This document shows positions 17,220-30,059 of a stretch of 64,000 bases of DNA, in pieces (position 1 is the stretch's first letter; the number at the start of each line of letters is the position of its first letter). The notes beneath the pieces were generated by a model. That model searched no databases, was not told the DNA's origin, and saw nothing but the letters and a program-made list of their open reading frames with translations. The translations under genes were made by a program, and so were the position numbers. This DNA comes from Cellulomonas hominis (GTDB lineage Bacteria; Actinomycetota; Actinomycetes; Actinomycetales; Cellulomonadaceae): positions 496,001 to 560,000 of the forward strand of contig NZ_JACHDN010000001.1 in the NCBI RefSeq assembly GCF_014201095.1, read 5' to 3'.

Positions 17220-18349
17220 CACACGTCCTCCTCGTCGAGTTCCTCTGTGTGGGTCCTTGCCGGGCGCCGGCGGGGTCGCCGGTGCCCGTCCCGGGTGGGG
17301 GTCTGGGGGTGGGCACCCGCGAGCGCGGGTTCCGGTGCCGGCACGGGGCCGGTGCTGCCGCAGTCCACGAGCCGGCACGGCAGCAGCGCGGGCGGCGGCG
17401 GGGTCCCGGTGTCCAGCAGGGCGAGCAGGGCGTCGACGCCCGCCCGGCCGAGCTGGGCACCCGGGGCGTGCAGGGTGGTGAGCGGCGGGACCGTCTGCCC
17501 GGACACCGCCGGGGACGACACCACCGCGAGCACGGACAGCTCCCGCGGCACCGCGATCCGGCGCGCGGCGAGCTCGGCGGCGACGCCGAACGTGGCGTCC
17601 TCGTTCATCGTGATGACGGCGGTGGGGGCCTCGTCCGCGGCCAGGAGCCCCGCCAGGGCGGCGCGGCCGCCGGCGACCGACTCGTCCGCGAAGACCTGGA
17701 CGGGCGCCAGCCCGCGGTCCGTCATCGCGCGCTCGTACGCCGCGGCGGCCCGGACCGTCGGGCCGTGGCCCTCGGCGACCCGGTGCGCCGCGTGGTTGAC
17801 GAACGCGATGCCCCGGTGGCCGAGGGCCGCGAGGTGCGCCACGGCGTCGCGCAGGGTGGCCTCGAAGTCGACGTCCACCGTGGGGAGCGGGCCGTCGTCC
17901 GCGGTCCGGCCGATGAGCGCGACGGGGACCCCCGCCGCCCGCAGCCCGCGGACCCGCACGTCGTCGAGGTGCACCTCCATGACGAGCACCCCGTCCGCGA
18001 GCCCCTGGCCGGCCACCTCGACGATCCCGGCCTCGTCGGCCACGCCGAACGGCCACAGCACGAGCTGGTAGCCCCGCTCCTGCGCGACCTGGGCGGCGCT
18101 GAGCACGAACTCGGCGGACGTGCGGCTCAGGCCGGAGGTGCCGACCGGGTAGGTCAGGGCCAGCACGCGGCTGCGGCGCGACGCGAGCCCGCGCGCCAGG
18201 GCGTTGCGGGTGTAGCCGAGCTCGTCCATCGCGGCGACGACGCGGGCGCGGGTGGCCGCGGAGACGGGGCGGGCGGACGTGAGGGTGGCCGAGACGGTGG
18301 AGAGGGCGACGCCGGCGCGGCGGGCGACGTCCTGCATGGTGACGACCAC
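17219..18349 (-). CDS. LacI/GalR-family transcriptional regulator leading module 2
   Basis: 376 residues. The N-terminal helix-turn-helix (MQDVARRAGVALSTVSATLT) and the hinge region (ARGLASRRSRVLAL) are typical LacI; a periplasmic-binding-like sensor domain follows. A second in-frame ATG at 18337 would start exactly at MQDVARRAG and is equally possible. The last 45 or so residues are Pro/Arg/Thr-rich and extend beyond the usual family length. It is the first gene of its operon, with an operator between its promoter and its start, so it should repress itself together with the transport genes and GH31. Its sensor domain is not close to the LacI proteins at 18759 or at the window start. Confidence 0.92.
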   Translation of the reverse strand: MVVTMQDVARRAGVALSTVSATLTSARPVSAATRARVVAAMDELGYTRNALARGLASRRSRVLALTYPVGTSGLSRTSAEFVLSAAQVAQERGYQLVLWPFGVADEAGIVEVAGQGLADGVLVMEVHLDDVRVRGLRAAGVPVALIGRTADDGPLPTVDVDFEATLRDAVAHLAALGHRGIAFVNHAAHRVAEGHGPTVRAAAAYERAMTDRGLAPVQVFADESVAGGRAALAGLLAADEAPTAVITMNEDATFGVAAELAARRIAVPRELSVLAVVSSPAVSGQTVPPLTTLHAPGAQLGRAGVDALLALLDTGTPPPPALLPCRLVDCGSTGPVPAPEPALAGAHPQTPTRDGHRRPRRRPARTHTEELDEEDV

Positions 18350-18397
18350 GGGTCCTGCCCTCCTCGGTGAGTGGCGGCGAGCTCTCGTCGATGAGAG

Positions 18398-18411
18398 TCG
18401 AAGCGCTTCGC
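18398..18411. promoter_or_regulatory. LacI-type operator at the module 2 promoter
   Basis: TCGAAGCGCTTCGC, with a perfect GAAGCGCTTC core centred at 18404.5, just downstream of the predicted -10 box and upstream of the lacI start at 18349. Confidence 0.7.
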
Positions 18412-18420
18412 GCGGTCGTC

Positions 18421-18450
18421 ACTGTAGGCCCGCCGAAGGGGGTGCGTCCA
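18421..18450 (-). promoter_or_regulatory. Predicted promoter of module 2
   Basis: On the minus strand TGGACG (18450-18445), 18 bases, TACAGT (18426-18421). The segment ACAGTGACGAC following the -10 region is shared exactly with the GH42 promoter at 5187-5216. Confidence 0.5.
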
Positions 18451-18483
18451 GGGGTGGAGGTATCGAAATGGTCACGAGGTTGA

Positions 18484-18497
18484 TCGAAGCGATTCGA
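18484..18497. promoter_or_regulatory. LacI-type operator, middle site of the divergent region
   Basis: TCGAAGCGATTCGA, centred at 18490.5, 86 bp from the module 2 promoter operator. One half-site differs from the consensus (GATTC instead of GCTTC). Confidence 0.6.
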
Positions 18498-18592
18498 GCG
18501 TGTGTGGGCGCCTACACGGCGTGTTCATGGGCCGTCGCGGGCGCTGCGGGCGGTCTGCGGTCGCCGCGGACGCCCACCTGGCGACTCAAATG

Positions 18593-18606
18593 TCGAAGCG
18601 TTTGCA
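18593..18606. promoter_or_regulatory. LacI-type operator nearest the divergent lacI gene
   Basis: TCGAAGCGTTTGCA, centred at 18599.5, 109 bp from the middle site and about 160 bases before the lacI start at 18759. It is the weakest match to the consensus of the seven. Confidence 0.5.
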
Positions 18607-18758
18607 CACGCTGAGCGGCCCTTCGAGGCGCCCCGGGGCCACGCGCCGGGTGCCCCGGTCCCGCCGGACGGCCCGCCCCGGCCGCCCGGGTTGCCAGGCT
18701 CCGGCACACCCGCCGCGACCTGCGCGGACGCGGCCGCCCGCGCCACTACCCTGGGCGG

Positions 18759-19763
18759 ATGGCGACCATCGGGGACGTGGCCCGGGCGGCGGGTGTCTCC
18801 GTCTCCACCGTGAGCTACGTGCTGAGCGGCAAGCGCACCATCTCGGCCCCCACCCGCGAGCGGGTGCAGCGGGCCATCGCGGACCTCGGCTACCGCCCGC
18901 ACGCCGGCGCGCGGGCCCTCGCGTCGAGCCGGAGCAACGTCATCGCGCTGATGGTGCCGTTCCGCCCGGGCATCAACGTGCAGATCATCATGCAGTTCGT
19001 CGGCGGGGTCGTGACCACCGCGCGGGAGCACGACCACGACGTGCTCGTCCTGACCCAGGACGACCCGCAGGGCATGAACCGGGTCGCCGCGAGCTCGACG
19101 GCGGACGCGCTGATCGTCATGGACATCGAGGCGGACGACGCCCGGCTGCCGGCGCTGCGGTCGCTCACCCTGCCGAGCATCCTCATCGGCGTCCCGGACG
19201 ACACCACGGGCCTGAGCTGCGTGGACCTGGACTTCGCCGGCGCGGGCCGGCTGGCGGTGCGGGAGCTCGCCCGGCACGGGCACCGCCGCGTGGCGCTGGT
19301 CGGGGCCTCCCAGGACCGGCTGGACCACCGCGCGAACTACGCGGTCCGGATGCGGCACGGCGTCCTCGACCAGGCCGCCACCAGCGGCGTCGAGGCGGCC
19401 GTCGTCCCGGCGGAGCCGACCTTCACGGGCGGTGCGCTCGCCCTGGACCGGGTGCTCGACGAGCACCCCGGCACCACGGGGCTCGTGGTGCACAACGAGG
19501 CGGCGCTCGGCGGCGTCCTGGCCCGGGCGGGTGAGCGCGGGCTCCACGTGCCGGACGACCTGTCGGTCGTGGCCGTCAGCCCCTCGGACATCGCCGCGGC
19601 GCTGCCCGTCCCCGTCTCCACCATCGAGGTCCCGGGGCACCGGATCGGGCGGATCGCGGTGGAGATGGTGATGGCGCGCCTCGGCGGGGAGGACCTCGCC
19701 GAGACGCGCCTGGTCGCGCCGACGTACACGGACCACGGGAGCGTCGCCCCCGTCGGCGCCTGA
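18759..19763 (+). CDS. LacI/GalR-family transcriptional regulator, divergent from module 2
   Basis: 334 residues: helix-turn-helix at the N-terminus (TIGDVARAAGVSVSTVSYVL), hinge segment ARALASSRSNVIALM, then the sensor domain. The sensor is closely related to the partial protein at 2-646. The start follows a TACCCT box by six bases, so the mRNA is probably leaderless. Three operator copies lie in the 409-base region between this gene and the module 2 lacI gene. It may control one or both modules; which of the three LacI proteins uses which operator cannot be decided from sequence. Confidence 0.93.
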   Translation: MATIGDVARAAGVSVSTVSYVLSGKRTISAPTRERVQRAIADLGYRPHAGARALASSRSNVIALMVPFRPGINVQIIMQFVGGVVTTAREHDHDVLVLTQDDPQGMNRVAASSTADALIVMDIEADDARLPALRSLTLPSILIGVPDDTTGLSCVDLDFAGAGRLAVRELARHGHRRVALVGASQDRLDHRANYAVRMRHGVLDQAATSGVEAAVVPAEPTFTGGALALDRVLDEHPGTTGLVVHNEAALGGVLARAGERGLHVPDDLSVVAVSPSDIAAALPVPVSTIEVPGHRIGRIAVEMVMARLGGEDLAETRLVAPTYTDHGSVAPVGA

Positions 19764-19830
19764 CCGCGGGCCGGCCTCGCGGCGCCGGGCGCGCGGCACC
19801 GGGCGTGCGGCACCGGGCGCGCCGCGTCGA

Positions 19831-19899
19831 CGAGGTCGAGGGTTCGCGACGGACCTCCGGCGTGTCGCGGGGGCGTGTCGCGCGGAACTCTCGACCTCG
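19831..19899. terminator. Inverted repeat between convergent lacI and nagA
   Basis: CGAGGTCGAGGGTTC at 19831-19845 pairs with the right arm ending near 19899, with one mismatch over 15 bp and then a short bulged extension. Both flanking genes read toward it, so it probably ends transcription from both sides. Confidence 0.6.
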
Positions 19900-19915
19900 G
19901 CGGCGCCTCGCGTCG

Positions 19916-21208
19916 TCAGGCCGAGATCAGCGCGCCGCCCCGGTACACCGCGACGCACGCCAGGTCGGCGTCCGTGACCACCACGTCGGCGCGCCGGCCC
20001 ACCGCCAGCGCGCCCAGGTCGGGGCGCCCGAGCACCTCGGCCGGGGTCGTCGCCGCCGAGCGCACGGCCGCGACGATCCCGACCCCCGCCCGCACGACGC
20101 TGCGCACGACGTCCAGCAGGTGCGCCGTGCCGCCGGCGATGGCGCCCGCCGTGCCGTCCTCGTTCCGCAGCCGCGCGACGCCGTCGCCGACCCGCACCGA
20201 CATCGGGCCCAGCTGGTAGTCGCCGTCGGCCATGCCGGCCGCCGCCATCGCGTCGGTGACCAGCGCGATCGCGTCCGGTCCGACCAGGTCGAACACCGCG
20301 CGGACCGTGCCGTCGGCGAGGTGCGTGCCGTCCGCGACGAGCTCGACCACGAGGTCCCCGCGCGCCGCGGCCGCCAGGCACGCGGCGATCGGCCCGGGGT
20401 CGCGGTGGTGCAGCGGGCGCATGCCGTTGAACAGGTGGGTCGCGGTCGGCCGCGGCGACCGGCCCCGGCCCGCTCCCCCGCCCGCGGCGGTCCCCCGGCG
20501 GCCGCCGGCGAGCAGCGCGCGCGACCGGGCGACGGCCGCGTCCACCTGCTCGGACGCGGCGTCGGTGTGCCCGACGGACGGCACCGCGCCCGCGCGCACC
20601 AGGGCCGCGACGACGTCGTCCGCGCCCTCGCCGCCGTCCGCGACGCCCGGGACCTCGGGCGCGATCGTCATGGTCACGAGGTGTCCGCGGGCCGCCCGCG
20701 CGAGGTCGGTCACCAGCTGCGCGTCGCCCGCGAGCATGTCCGCCGGGTTCTGCGCGCCGCACCGGTCCGCGGACAGGAACGGCCCCTCGGCGTGGATGCC
20801 CGCCAGGTCCCCGGACTCCACCAGGTCCGCGAGCAGCGCCGCGCGGGCCAGCAGCACGTCGCGCGGGGCGGTGACGAGCGAGGCGACCAGGCTGGTCGTC
20901 CCGTGCCGGAGGTGCTCCCGCGCGGCGACCAGGGCCTCCTCGCGCGTCGTCGCGTCCGGGAAGCTCGCCCCGCCGCCGCCGTGGTCGTGGACGTCCACCA
21001 GGCCGGGCAGCAGGGTCGTGCCCGGCGCGGGGACCGGCGGCAGGTCGTCCGCCCACCGGGCCGGGAGCTGGGCGGCGGGGCCGACCCAGGCGATGCGCCC
21101 GTCCGCGAGGACCACCACCCCGTCGGGCAGCACCTCCGTCGGCGTCACCACCTCTCCGCGCAGGACGACGTCGGCAGGTGCGGTGTCAGCAGTGGTCACG
21201 CGCCCCAT
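19916..21208 (-). CDS. nagA: N-acetylglucosamine-6-phosphate deacetylase
   Basis: About 430 residues of the amidohydrolase superfamily; deacetylates GlcNAc-6-phosphate in amino-sugar recycling, in the cytoplasm. Visible motifs in order: VDVHDHGGGG (metal-binding His pair), HAEGPFLS, VGHTDA, THLFNGM and LVTDAM, matching NagA. A Gly/Arg-rich stretch of about 20 residues before THLFNGM looks like an insertion in a loop. The longest frame starts at ATG 21208, but a CAGAAT box overlaps that ATG and sits seven bases before a GTG at 21199, so a leaderless start at 21199 is at least as likely. It appears to be transcribed on its own. Confidence 0.9.
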   Translation of the reverse strand: MGRVTTADTAPADVVLRGEVVTPTEVLPDGVVVLADGRIAWVGPAAQLPARWADDLPPVPAPGTTLLPGLVDVHDHGGGGASFPDATTREEALVAAREHLRHGTTSLVASLVTAPRDVLLARAALLADLVESGDLAGIHAEGPFLSADRCGAQNPADMLAGDAQLVTDLARAARGHLVTMTIAPEVPGVADGGEGADDVVAALVRAGAVPSVGHTDAASEQVDAAVARSRALLAGGRRGTAAGGGAGRGRSPRPTATHLFNGMRPLHHRDPGPIAACLAAAARGDLVVELVADGTHLADGTVRAVFDLVGPDAIALVTDAMAAAGMADGDYQLGPMSVRVGDGVARLRNEDGTAGAIAGGTAHLLDVVRSVVRAGVGIVAAVRSAATTPAEVLGRPDLGALAVGRRADVVVTDADLACVAVYRGGALISA

Positions 21209-21234
21209 TCTGTCGCACCCGCGGGCCCGGCACC

Positions 21235-21273
21235 GGGACCCGCGTCCGGGGTCCCCCGCCCGGGCGGCCGGGC
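21235..21273 (-). terminator. Tandem hairpins ending the nucS transcript
   Basis: Two hairpins follow the nucS stop: GCCCGG/CCGGGC with a four-base loop (21258-21273), then GGGACCC/GGGTCCC with a seven-base loop (21235-21255). This is the likely end of the transcript coming from the ATP synthase operon. Confidence 0.5.
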
Positions 21274-21274
21274 G

Positions 21275-21970
21275 TCAGAACAGGCGCGAGTCCACGTCGT
21301 CGACGCCCCGCATCGCGTCGTAGTCCAGGACCAGGCACGCGATGCCCCTGTCGGTGGCGAGAACCCGGGCCTGCGGCTTGATCTCCTGCGCCGCGAACAC
21401 CCCCCGCACGGGCGCCAGCAGCGGGTCGCGGTTCAGCAGCTCGAGGTAGCGGGTCAGCTGCTCGACGCCGTCGATGTCGCCCCGCCGCTTGATCTCCACG
21501 GCGACGGTCGCGCCGGCGGCGTCGCGGGCCAAGATGTCCACCGGGCCGATCGCCGTGGGGAACTCGCGGCGGACCAGCGTGCTGCCGGCGCCGAGCACCT
21601 CGATCTGCGCGGCCATGAGCTCCTGCAGGTGCGCCTCGACGCCGTCCTTGACCAGACCGGGGTCGACGCCGAGGTCGTGCGCCGAGTCGTGCAGCACCTC
21701 GTGCACCTCGATGACGAGGCGGTCGTCGCTCTTCGCGTGCTGGACGGTCCACACCTGCGTCACGCCCCGCTCGGCGTCCTCGGCGGGCGCCTCCGACGTG
21801 CGCAGCGAGCACGGGGGGCTCATCCAGTTCAGCGGCTTGTACGAGCCGCCGTCGGAGTGCAGCAGCACCGAGCCGTCGGCCTTGACGACGACGAGCCGGG
21901 TCGCCAGGGGCAGGTGGGCGTTGAGCCGGCCGCTGTACCGGGCGGAGCAGCGCGCGACGAGCAGGCGCAT
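21275..21970 (-). CDS. nucS: Mismatch-specific endonuclease NucS (EndoMS)
   Basis: 231 residues. NucS cleaves both strands at mismatches and replaces MutS-MutL repair in many actinomycetes and archaea. The C-terminal nuclease domain has the D-ExK signature: Asp145 in GPVDILARD and Glu159-x-Lys161 in [10 protein letters not shown]. The protein ends in DSRLF, consistent with the C-terminal motif that binds the beta sliding clamp. A good ribosome-binding site (GAAGGAAG) precedes ATG 21970. It lies 33 bases behind the DUF2550 gene, a neighbourhood conserved in actinomycetes downstream of atpC. Confidence 0.95.
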   Translation of the reverse strand: MRLLVARCSARYSGRLNAHLPLATRLVVVKADGSVLLHSDGGSYKPLNWMSPPCSLRTSEAPAEDAERGVTQVWTVQHAKSDDRLVIEVHEVLHDSAHDLGVDPGLVKDGVEAHLQELMAAQIEVLGAGSTLVRREFPTAIGPVDILARDAAGATVAVEIKRRGDIDGVEQLTRYLELLNRDPLLAPVRGVFAAQEIKPQARVLATDRGIACLVLDYDAMRGVDDVDSRLF

Positions 21971-22003
21971 CGGGGACTTCCTTCGAACGGGCGGGGCGGG
22001 CGG

Positions 22004-22423
22004 TCAGATGACCGTGTGCGGCACCGGCGGGGCCGCCTCGAGCCAGGACGTCAGCCCGGCGTAGGCCTCGCGGGTCATCGTGAGCTCGACCTCGTCCCCG
22101 GCGCCGACGCGGCAGCGCACGAGCAGGGGCCCCGCCGCGTCGTCGGGCCGCCCCGACGCCGCGCGGCGCTCCAGGACGGCGATCGCCCCGCGCGGCCAGA
22201 CGTGCTCCGGGCGCGGGGCGAGCGAGCGCAGCCGCCACCAGTACAGGTGGCGCGCGCCGTAGTGCGCGATGCCGGGGACCCAGCGGCCCCGGGCGCGCAG
22301 GGCGCACGCGAACGACCCGACGCGCCGGGTCAGGCTGTGCCGGCGGGAGAACGCCAGCCCGGCCGCCACGAGGACGGCCAGGGCGAGCAGCAGCGCGACG
22401 AGGGCGACCTGGGTCCCGCTCAC
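22004..22423 (-). CDS. DUF2550 membrane-anchored protein
   Basis: 139 residues of the DUF2550 family, whose function is unknown. One N-terminal transmembrane helix (about residues 5-25, VALVALLLALAVLVAAGLAF) is followed by a basic segment and a small domain with the conserved-looking YWWRLRSL. It starts at GTG 22423, ten bases after atpC, and is probably co-transcribed with the ATP synthase genes, an arrangement common in actinomycetes. Confidence 0.88.
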   Translation of the reverse strand: MSGTQVALVALLLALAVLVAAGLAFSRRHSLTRRVGSFACALRARGRWVPGIAHYGARHLYWWRLRSLAPRPEHVWPRGAIAVLERRAASGRPDDAAGPLLVRCRVGAGDEVELTMTREAYAGLTSWLEAAPPVPHTVI

Positions 22424-22433
22424 CGCCGGCCCG

Positions 22434-22715
22434 TCAGCGCGCCGACGTGCCGGAGGCCACCGCCTCGGCCGCGTCGACGACGACGGTCACCTGGTCGGCG
22501 TCGACGGACAGGAAGCCGCCCTCGACGGTCCAGCGGTGCACGGTGCCGCCGGCCTCGATCACCCGGACCTCCCCGTGCCGGAGCACGGAGAGGACCGGGG
22601 TGTGCCCGGCCAGGATGCCGATCTCGCCGTCCGAGGCGGGCGCGCTGACCTGGCGGGCCTCGCCGGACCAGATCGTGCCGTCGGTGTCGACCAGGTCGAC
22701 CTCGAGCTGAGCCAT
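22434..22715 (-). CDS. atpC: ATP synthase F1 epsilon subunit (short form)
   Basis: 93 residues: only the N-terminal beta-sandwich domain (AQLEVDLVDTDGTIWSGEAR ... AGHTPVL) is present. The C-terminal two-helix domain, which in most bacteria (about 130-140 residues) inhibits ATP hydrolysis, is absent. The stop is clean and the next gene follows at once, so this looks like a natural short form rather than a truncation. It links the rotor of F1 to the c-ring. Confidence 0.95.
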   Translation of the reverse strand: MAQLEVDLVDTDGTIWSGEARQVSAPASDGEIGILAGHTPVLSVLRHGEVRVIEAGGTVHRWTVEGGFLSVDADQVTVVVDAAEAVASGTSAR

Positions 22716-22765
22716 GGGACTTCTGACCTCCTGGGGGGACGGGGTACGGGCGTGCGACGCGGACG

Positions 22766-25202
<2,437 letters not shown>

Positions 25203-25204
25203 GC

Positions 25205-26833
<1,629 letters not shown>

Positions 26834-26906
26834 GGCATCTCTCCTGTCGTGTCGCACGCGTGCGGCGTGCGCTCCCACGTCTGTTCGGGGTCGGGCGCGG
26901 GGCCCG

Positions 26907-27718
26907 TCAGCTGGCCAGTCGTCGTCGGGCGTCCGCCAGCCGTGCGAGCACGGTCGCGTCGATCACCTCGGGGCCGACCTGCACGCGCAGGCCGCCCAGG
27001 ACGTGCGGGTCCACCTGGACCTGCACCTGCATCTCGCGGCCGTAGGCCCGGCCGAGGATCTCGGCGAGCCGCAGCCGCTGGGCCGTGCCCAGGTCCGCCG
27101 CGCTGATGACCGTCGCGACCGTGCGGCTGCGCCGCTCGGCGATCAGGTCGGCGAGGTGGCCGAGCGTGGCGACGAACCGGCGGCCGCGCGGCGCCACGGC
27201 CGCCCGGCGCGCGAGCACCTGCGTCGCGGGCGCCCCGGCGCCGGCCAGCAGCCGGTCGACGAGCTGCCCGCGGGCCTCGGCGTGCACGGTGTCCTCGTAC
27301 AGCAGGCGGCGCACCTCGCGCTGCCCCGCGAGGGCGCGGCCGATCCGGAACAGCTCGTCCTGGACCTGCTCGATCGTGCCGTCCGCCTCGGACGACGCGA
27401 GCACCGCCTCGTAGGCGAGGTGCTCGGCCGCGTCGGCGAGGTCGTCCTCCTCCGACCACCGCGACCGGACCAGGCCCTGCGCGGCCTCGACCACGCGCGG
27501 GTCGGCGGCGGTCAGCAGCCGGGCCACGAGCGCCGCCTTGGCGTCGCCCGCGGCCGACGGGTCGGTCAGGGTGCGCCGCAGCGAGCCGGACGAGTCCAGC
27601 GCGTCGACCAGCGCGAACAGCTGCTCGCCGAGCAGCCGCCCCTGCGTGCCGGCCTCGCGCAGCACCGGCTCGAACCGGCCCTCCGCGGCGGCCAGCGACG
27701 CCCGGCTCGTCCCTCGCA

Positions 27719-27719
<1 letters not shown>
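26907..27719 (-). CDS. atpH: ATP synthase F1 delta subunit
   Basis: 270 residues; part of the peripheral stalk that ties F1 to subunit b. The length is the long actinomycete form (E. coli about 177). The conserved C-terminal part ([20 protein letters not shown]) is clear. Its start shares one base with the atpF stop (TGATG), showing tight coupling. Confidence 0.96.
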
Positions 27720-28647
<928 letters not shown>

Positions 28648-29460
28648 TCAGTGCTCGTCCTCGATCGACTGGCTGAGGTAGACGGCCGTGAGGACGACGA
28701 AGATGTACGCCTGCAGCGCCGCGACGAACACCTCGAAGAGGGTGATCGCGAAGCCGCCGGCGAGGGTCAGCGCACCGAAGGGCTTGAGCCCGCCGCTGGC
28801 CTCGAAGAGCAGGAACTGGGTGGCCGAGAAGCAGAGCACCAGCATGAGGTGCCCGGCGACCATGTTGGCCATGAGCCGGATCGCCAGGGTGACGGGCCGC
28901 AGGACGAACACCTGCAGGAACTCCACCGGCGTCAGCAGCACGTAGAGGAACGGCGGGACGCCCGGCGGGAACAGGCTGTTCTTGAGGAACCCGCCGACGC
29001 CGTGCGCCTTGATGCCGGCCGCGAGGTACATGACGTACACCCACAGGGCCAGCATCACGGGCAGGCCGATCAGCGAGGTGCCCGCGATGTTGAGCAGCGG
29101 GATCACACCGGTGATGTTGAACGCGAAGATCGCGAAGAACACGGTCGTCAGGAGGGCGACGTACCTGCCGGCCTTCTCCTTGCCGATGATGTCCTCGGCG
29201 ACGTTGACGCGGACGAAGTCGAGCAGGATCTCGGCCATGTTCTGACCGCGGGTGGGCACGAGCTTCGCGCGGCGGGCCGCGATCACCATGAGGGTCAGCA
29301 GCACCGCGACGGCGACGAAGCGCACGACCTGGATGCGGTTGATCTCGAAGATCGTGCCCTCGAACCAGATGGCCGGGGGGAAGAACTCGGCGATCGACGG
29401 CTTGTGGAACCCGGACTCGCCTTCGGCAGCGAGCGGCAGGATCGTCGCAAGGCTGGACAG
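28648..29460 (-). CDS. atpB: ATP synthase F0 a subunit (probable CTG start)
   Basis: 270 residues; static proton channel with about six membrane spans. The essential arginine is in LAIRLMANMVAGHL. No ATG, GTG or TTG lies in frame near the expected N-terminus (SLATILPLAAEGESGFH). The only codon with a good ribosome-binding site is CTG at 29460, preceded by AGGAG with six intervening bases. I therefore assign a CTG start, which is rare; a sequence error near 29460 is the alternative. Confidence 0.93.
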   Translation of the reverse strand: MSSLATILPLAAEGESGFHKPSIAEFFPPAIWFEGTIFEINRIQVVRFVAVAVLLTLMVIAARRAKLVPTRGQNMAEILLDFVRVNVAEDIIGKEKAGRYVALLTTVFFAIFAFNITGVIPLLNIAGTSLIGLPVMLALWVYVMYLAAGIKAHGVGGFLKNSLFPPGVPPFLYVLLTPVEFLQVFVLRPVTLAIRLMANMVAGHLMLVLCFSATQFLLFEASGGLKPFGALTLAGGFAITLFEVFVAALQAYIFVVLTAVYLSQSIEDEH

Positions 29461-29552
29461 AGCAGTCTCCTGGGGTCGAAGGCTCCGGCGGGCAGTCCCT
29501 GGCGGGACGCGCCACGCCGGGACCCGGCCGTCGTCGGTGGGTCGGGGGAAGC

Positions 29553-30059
29553 CTAGCCCATGGTCGGGGTGCCGCCGTCCGGCTCGTCCACATTCGGGAC
29601 CTTCGACCCAGTCCCGGAGGGTGACACGTAGGGCACCCTGCCCCGCGACACGGCCCGGTAGTCCAGGAGGGCCGACCCGATGACGGCCACGGCGACCACC
29701 ACGGCCAGCACGACGCGGTCGTAGAAGTCCATCCCGCGCAGGATCGCGAGCAGCACGATCACCACGGCGAGCTTGCCCAGCCAGGTGCCCATGATGACGG
29801 CCATCATCGTGCCGGGCGCCGCGTGCGACGTCTTCATCATCGCGAGCGTGGTCGTGCCGGAGAACACGAGCGCGATGGCCGCGCCGATCAGCGCGCCCCA
29901 CACGCCGGGCAGGCCCGCGACGAGGTAGCCGACGCCGACGCCCAGGACGGTCACGCCGGCGACCAGCACCGCCATGTCCCGCAGCGCCCGCCGGAACACG
30001 GCGGCGACCTCGGGGCTGTCCCCCGGGCGCGGGGTCGGGTCGGGGGTGGGCTCGGTCAT
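29553..30059 (-). CDS. atpI: AtpI-like membrane protein of the ATP synthase operon
   Basis: 168 residues with about four hydrophobic spans (AVLVAGVTVLGVGVGYLVAG; WGALIGAAIALVFSGTTTLA; LGKLAVVIVLLAILRG; VVLAVVVAVAVIGSALLDY). It occupies the atpI position, before atpB; that family helps assemble the c-ring or carry ions. Its ATG at 30059 overlaps the WecA-like gene's stop by four bases, so the ATP operon is coupled to the upstream genes. Confidence 0.85.
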   Translation of the reverse strand: MTEPTPDPTPRPGDSPEVAAVFRRALRDMAVLVAGVTVLGVGVGYLVAGLPGVWGALIGAAIALVFSGTTTLAMMKTSHAAPGTMMAVIMGTWLGKLAVVIVLLAILRGMDFYDRVVLAVVVAVAVIGSALLDYRAVSRGRVPYVSPSGTGSKVPNVDEPDGGTPTMG

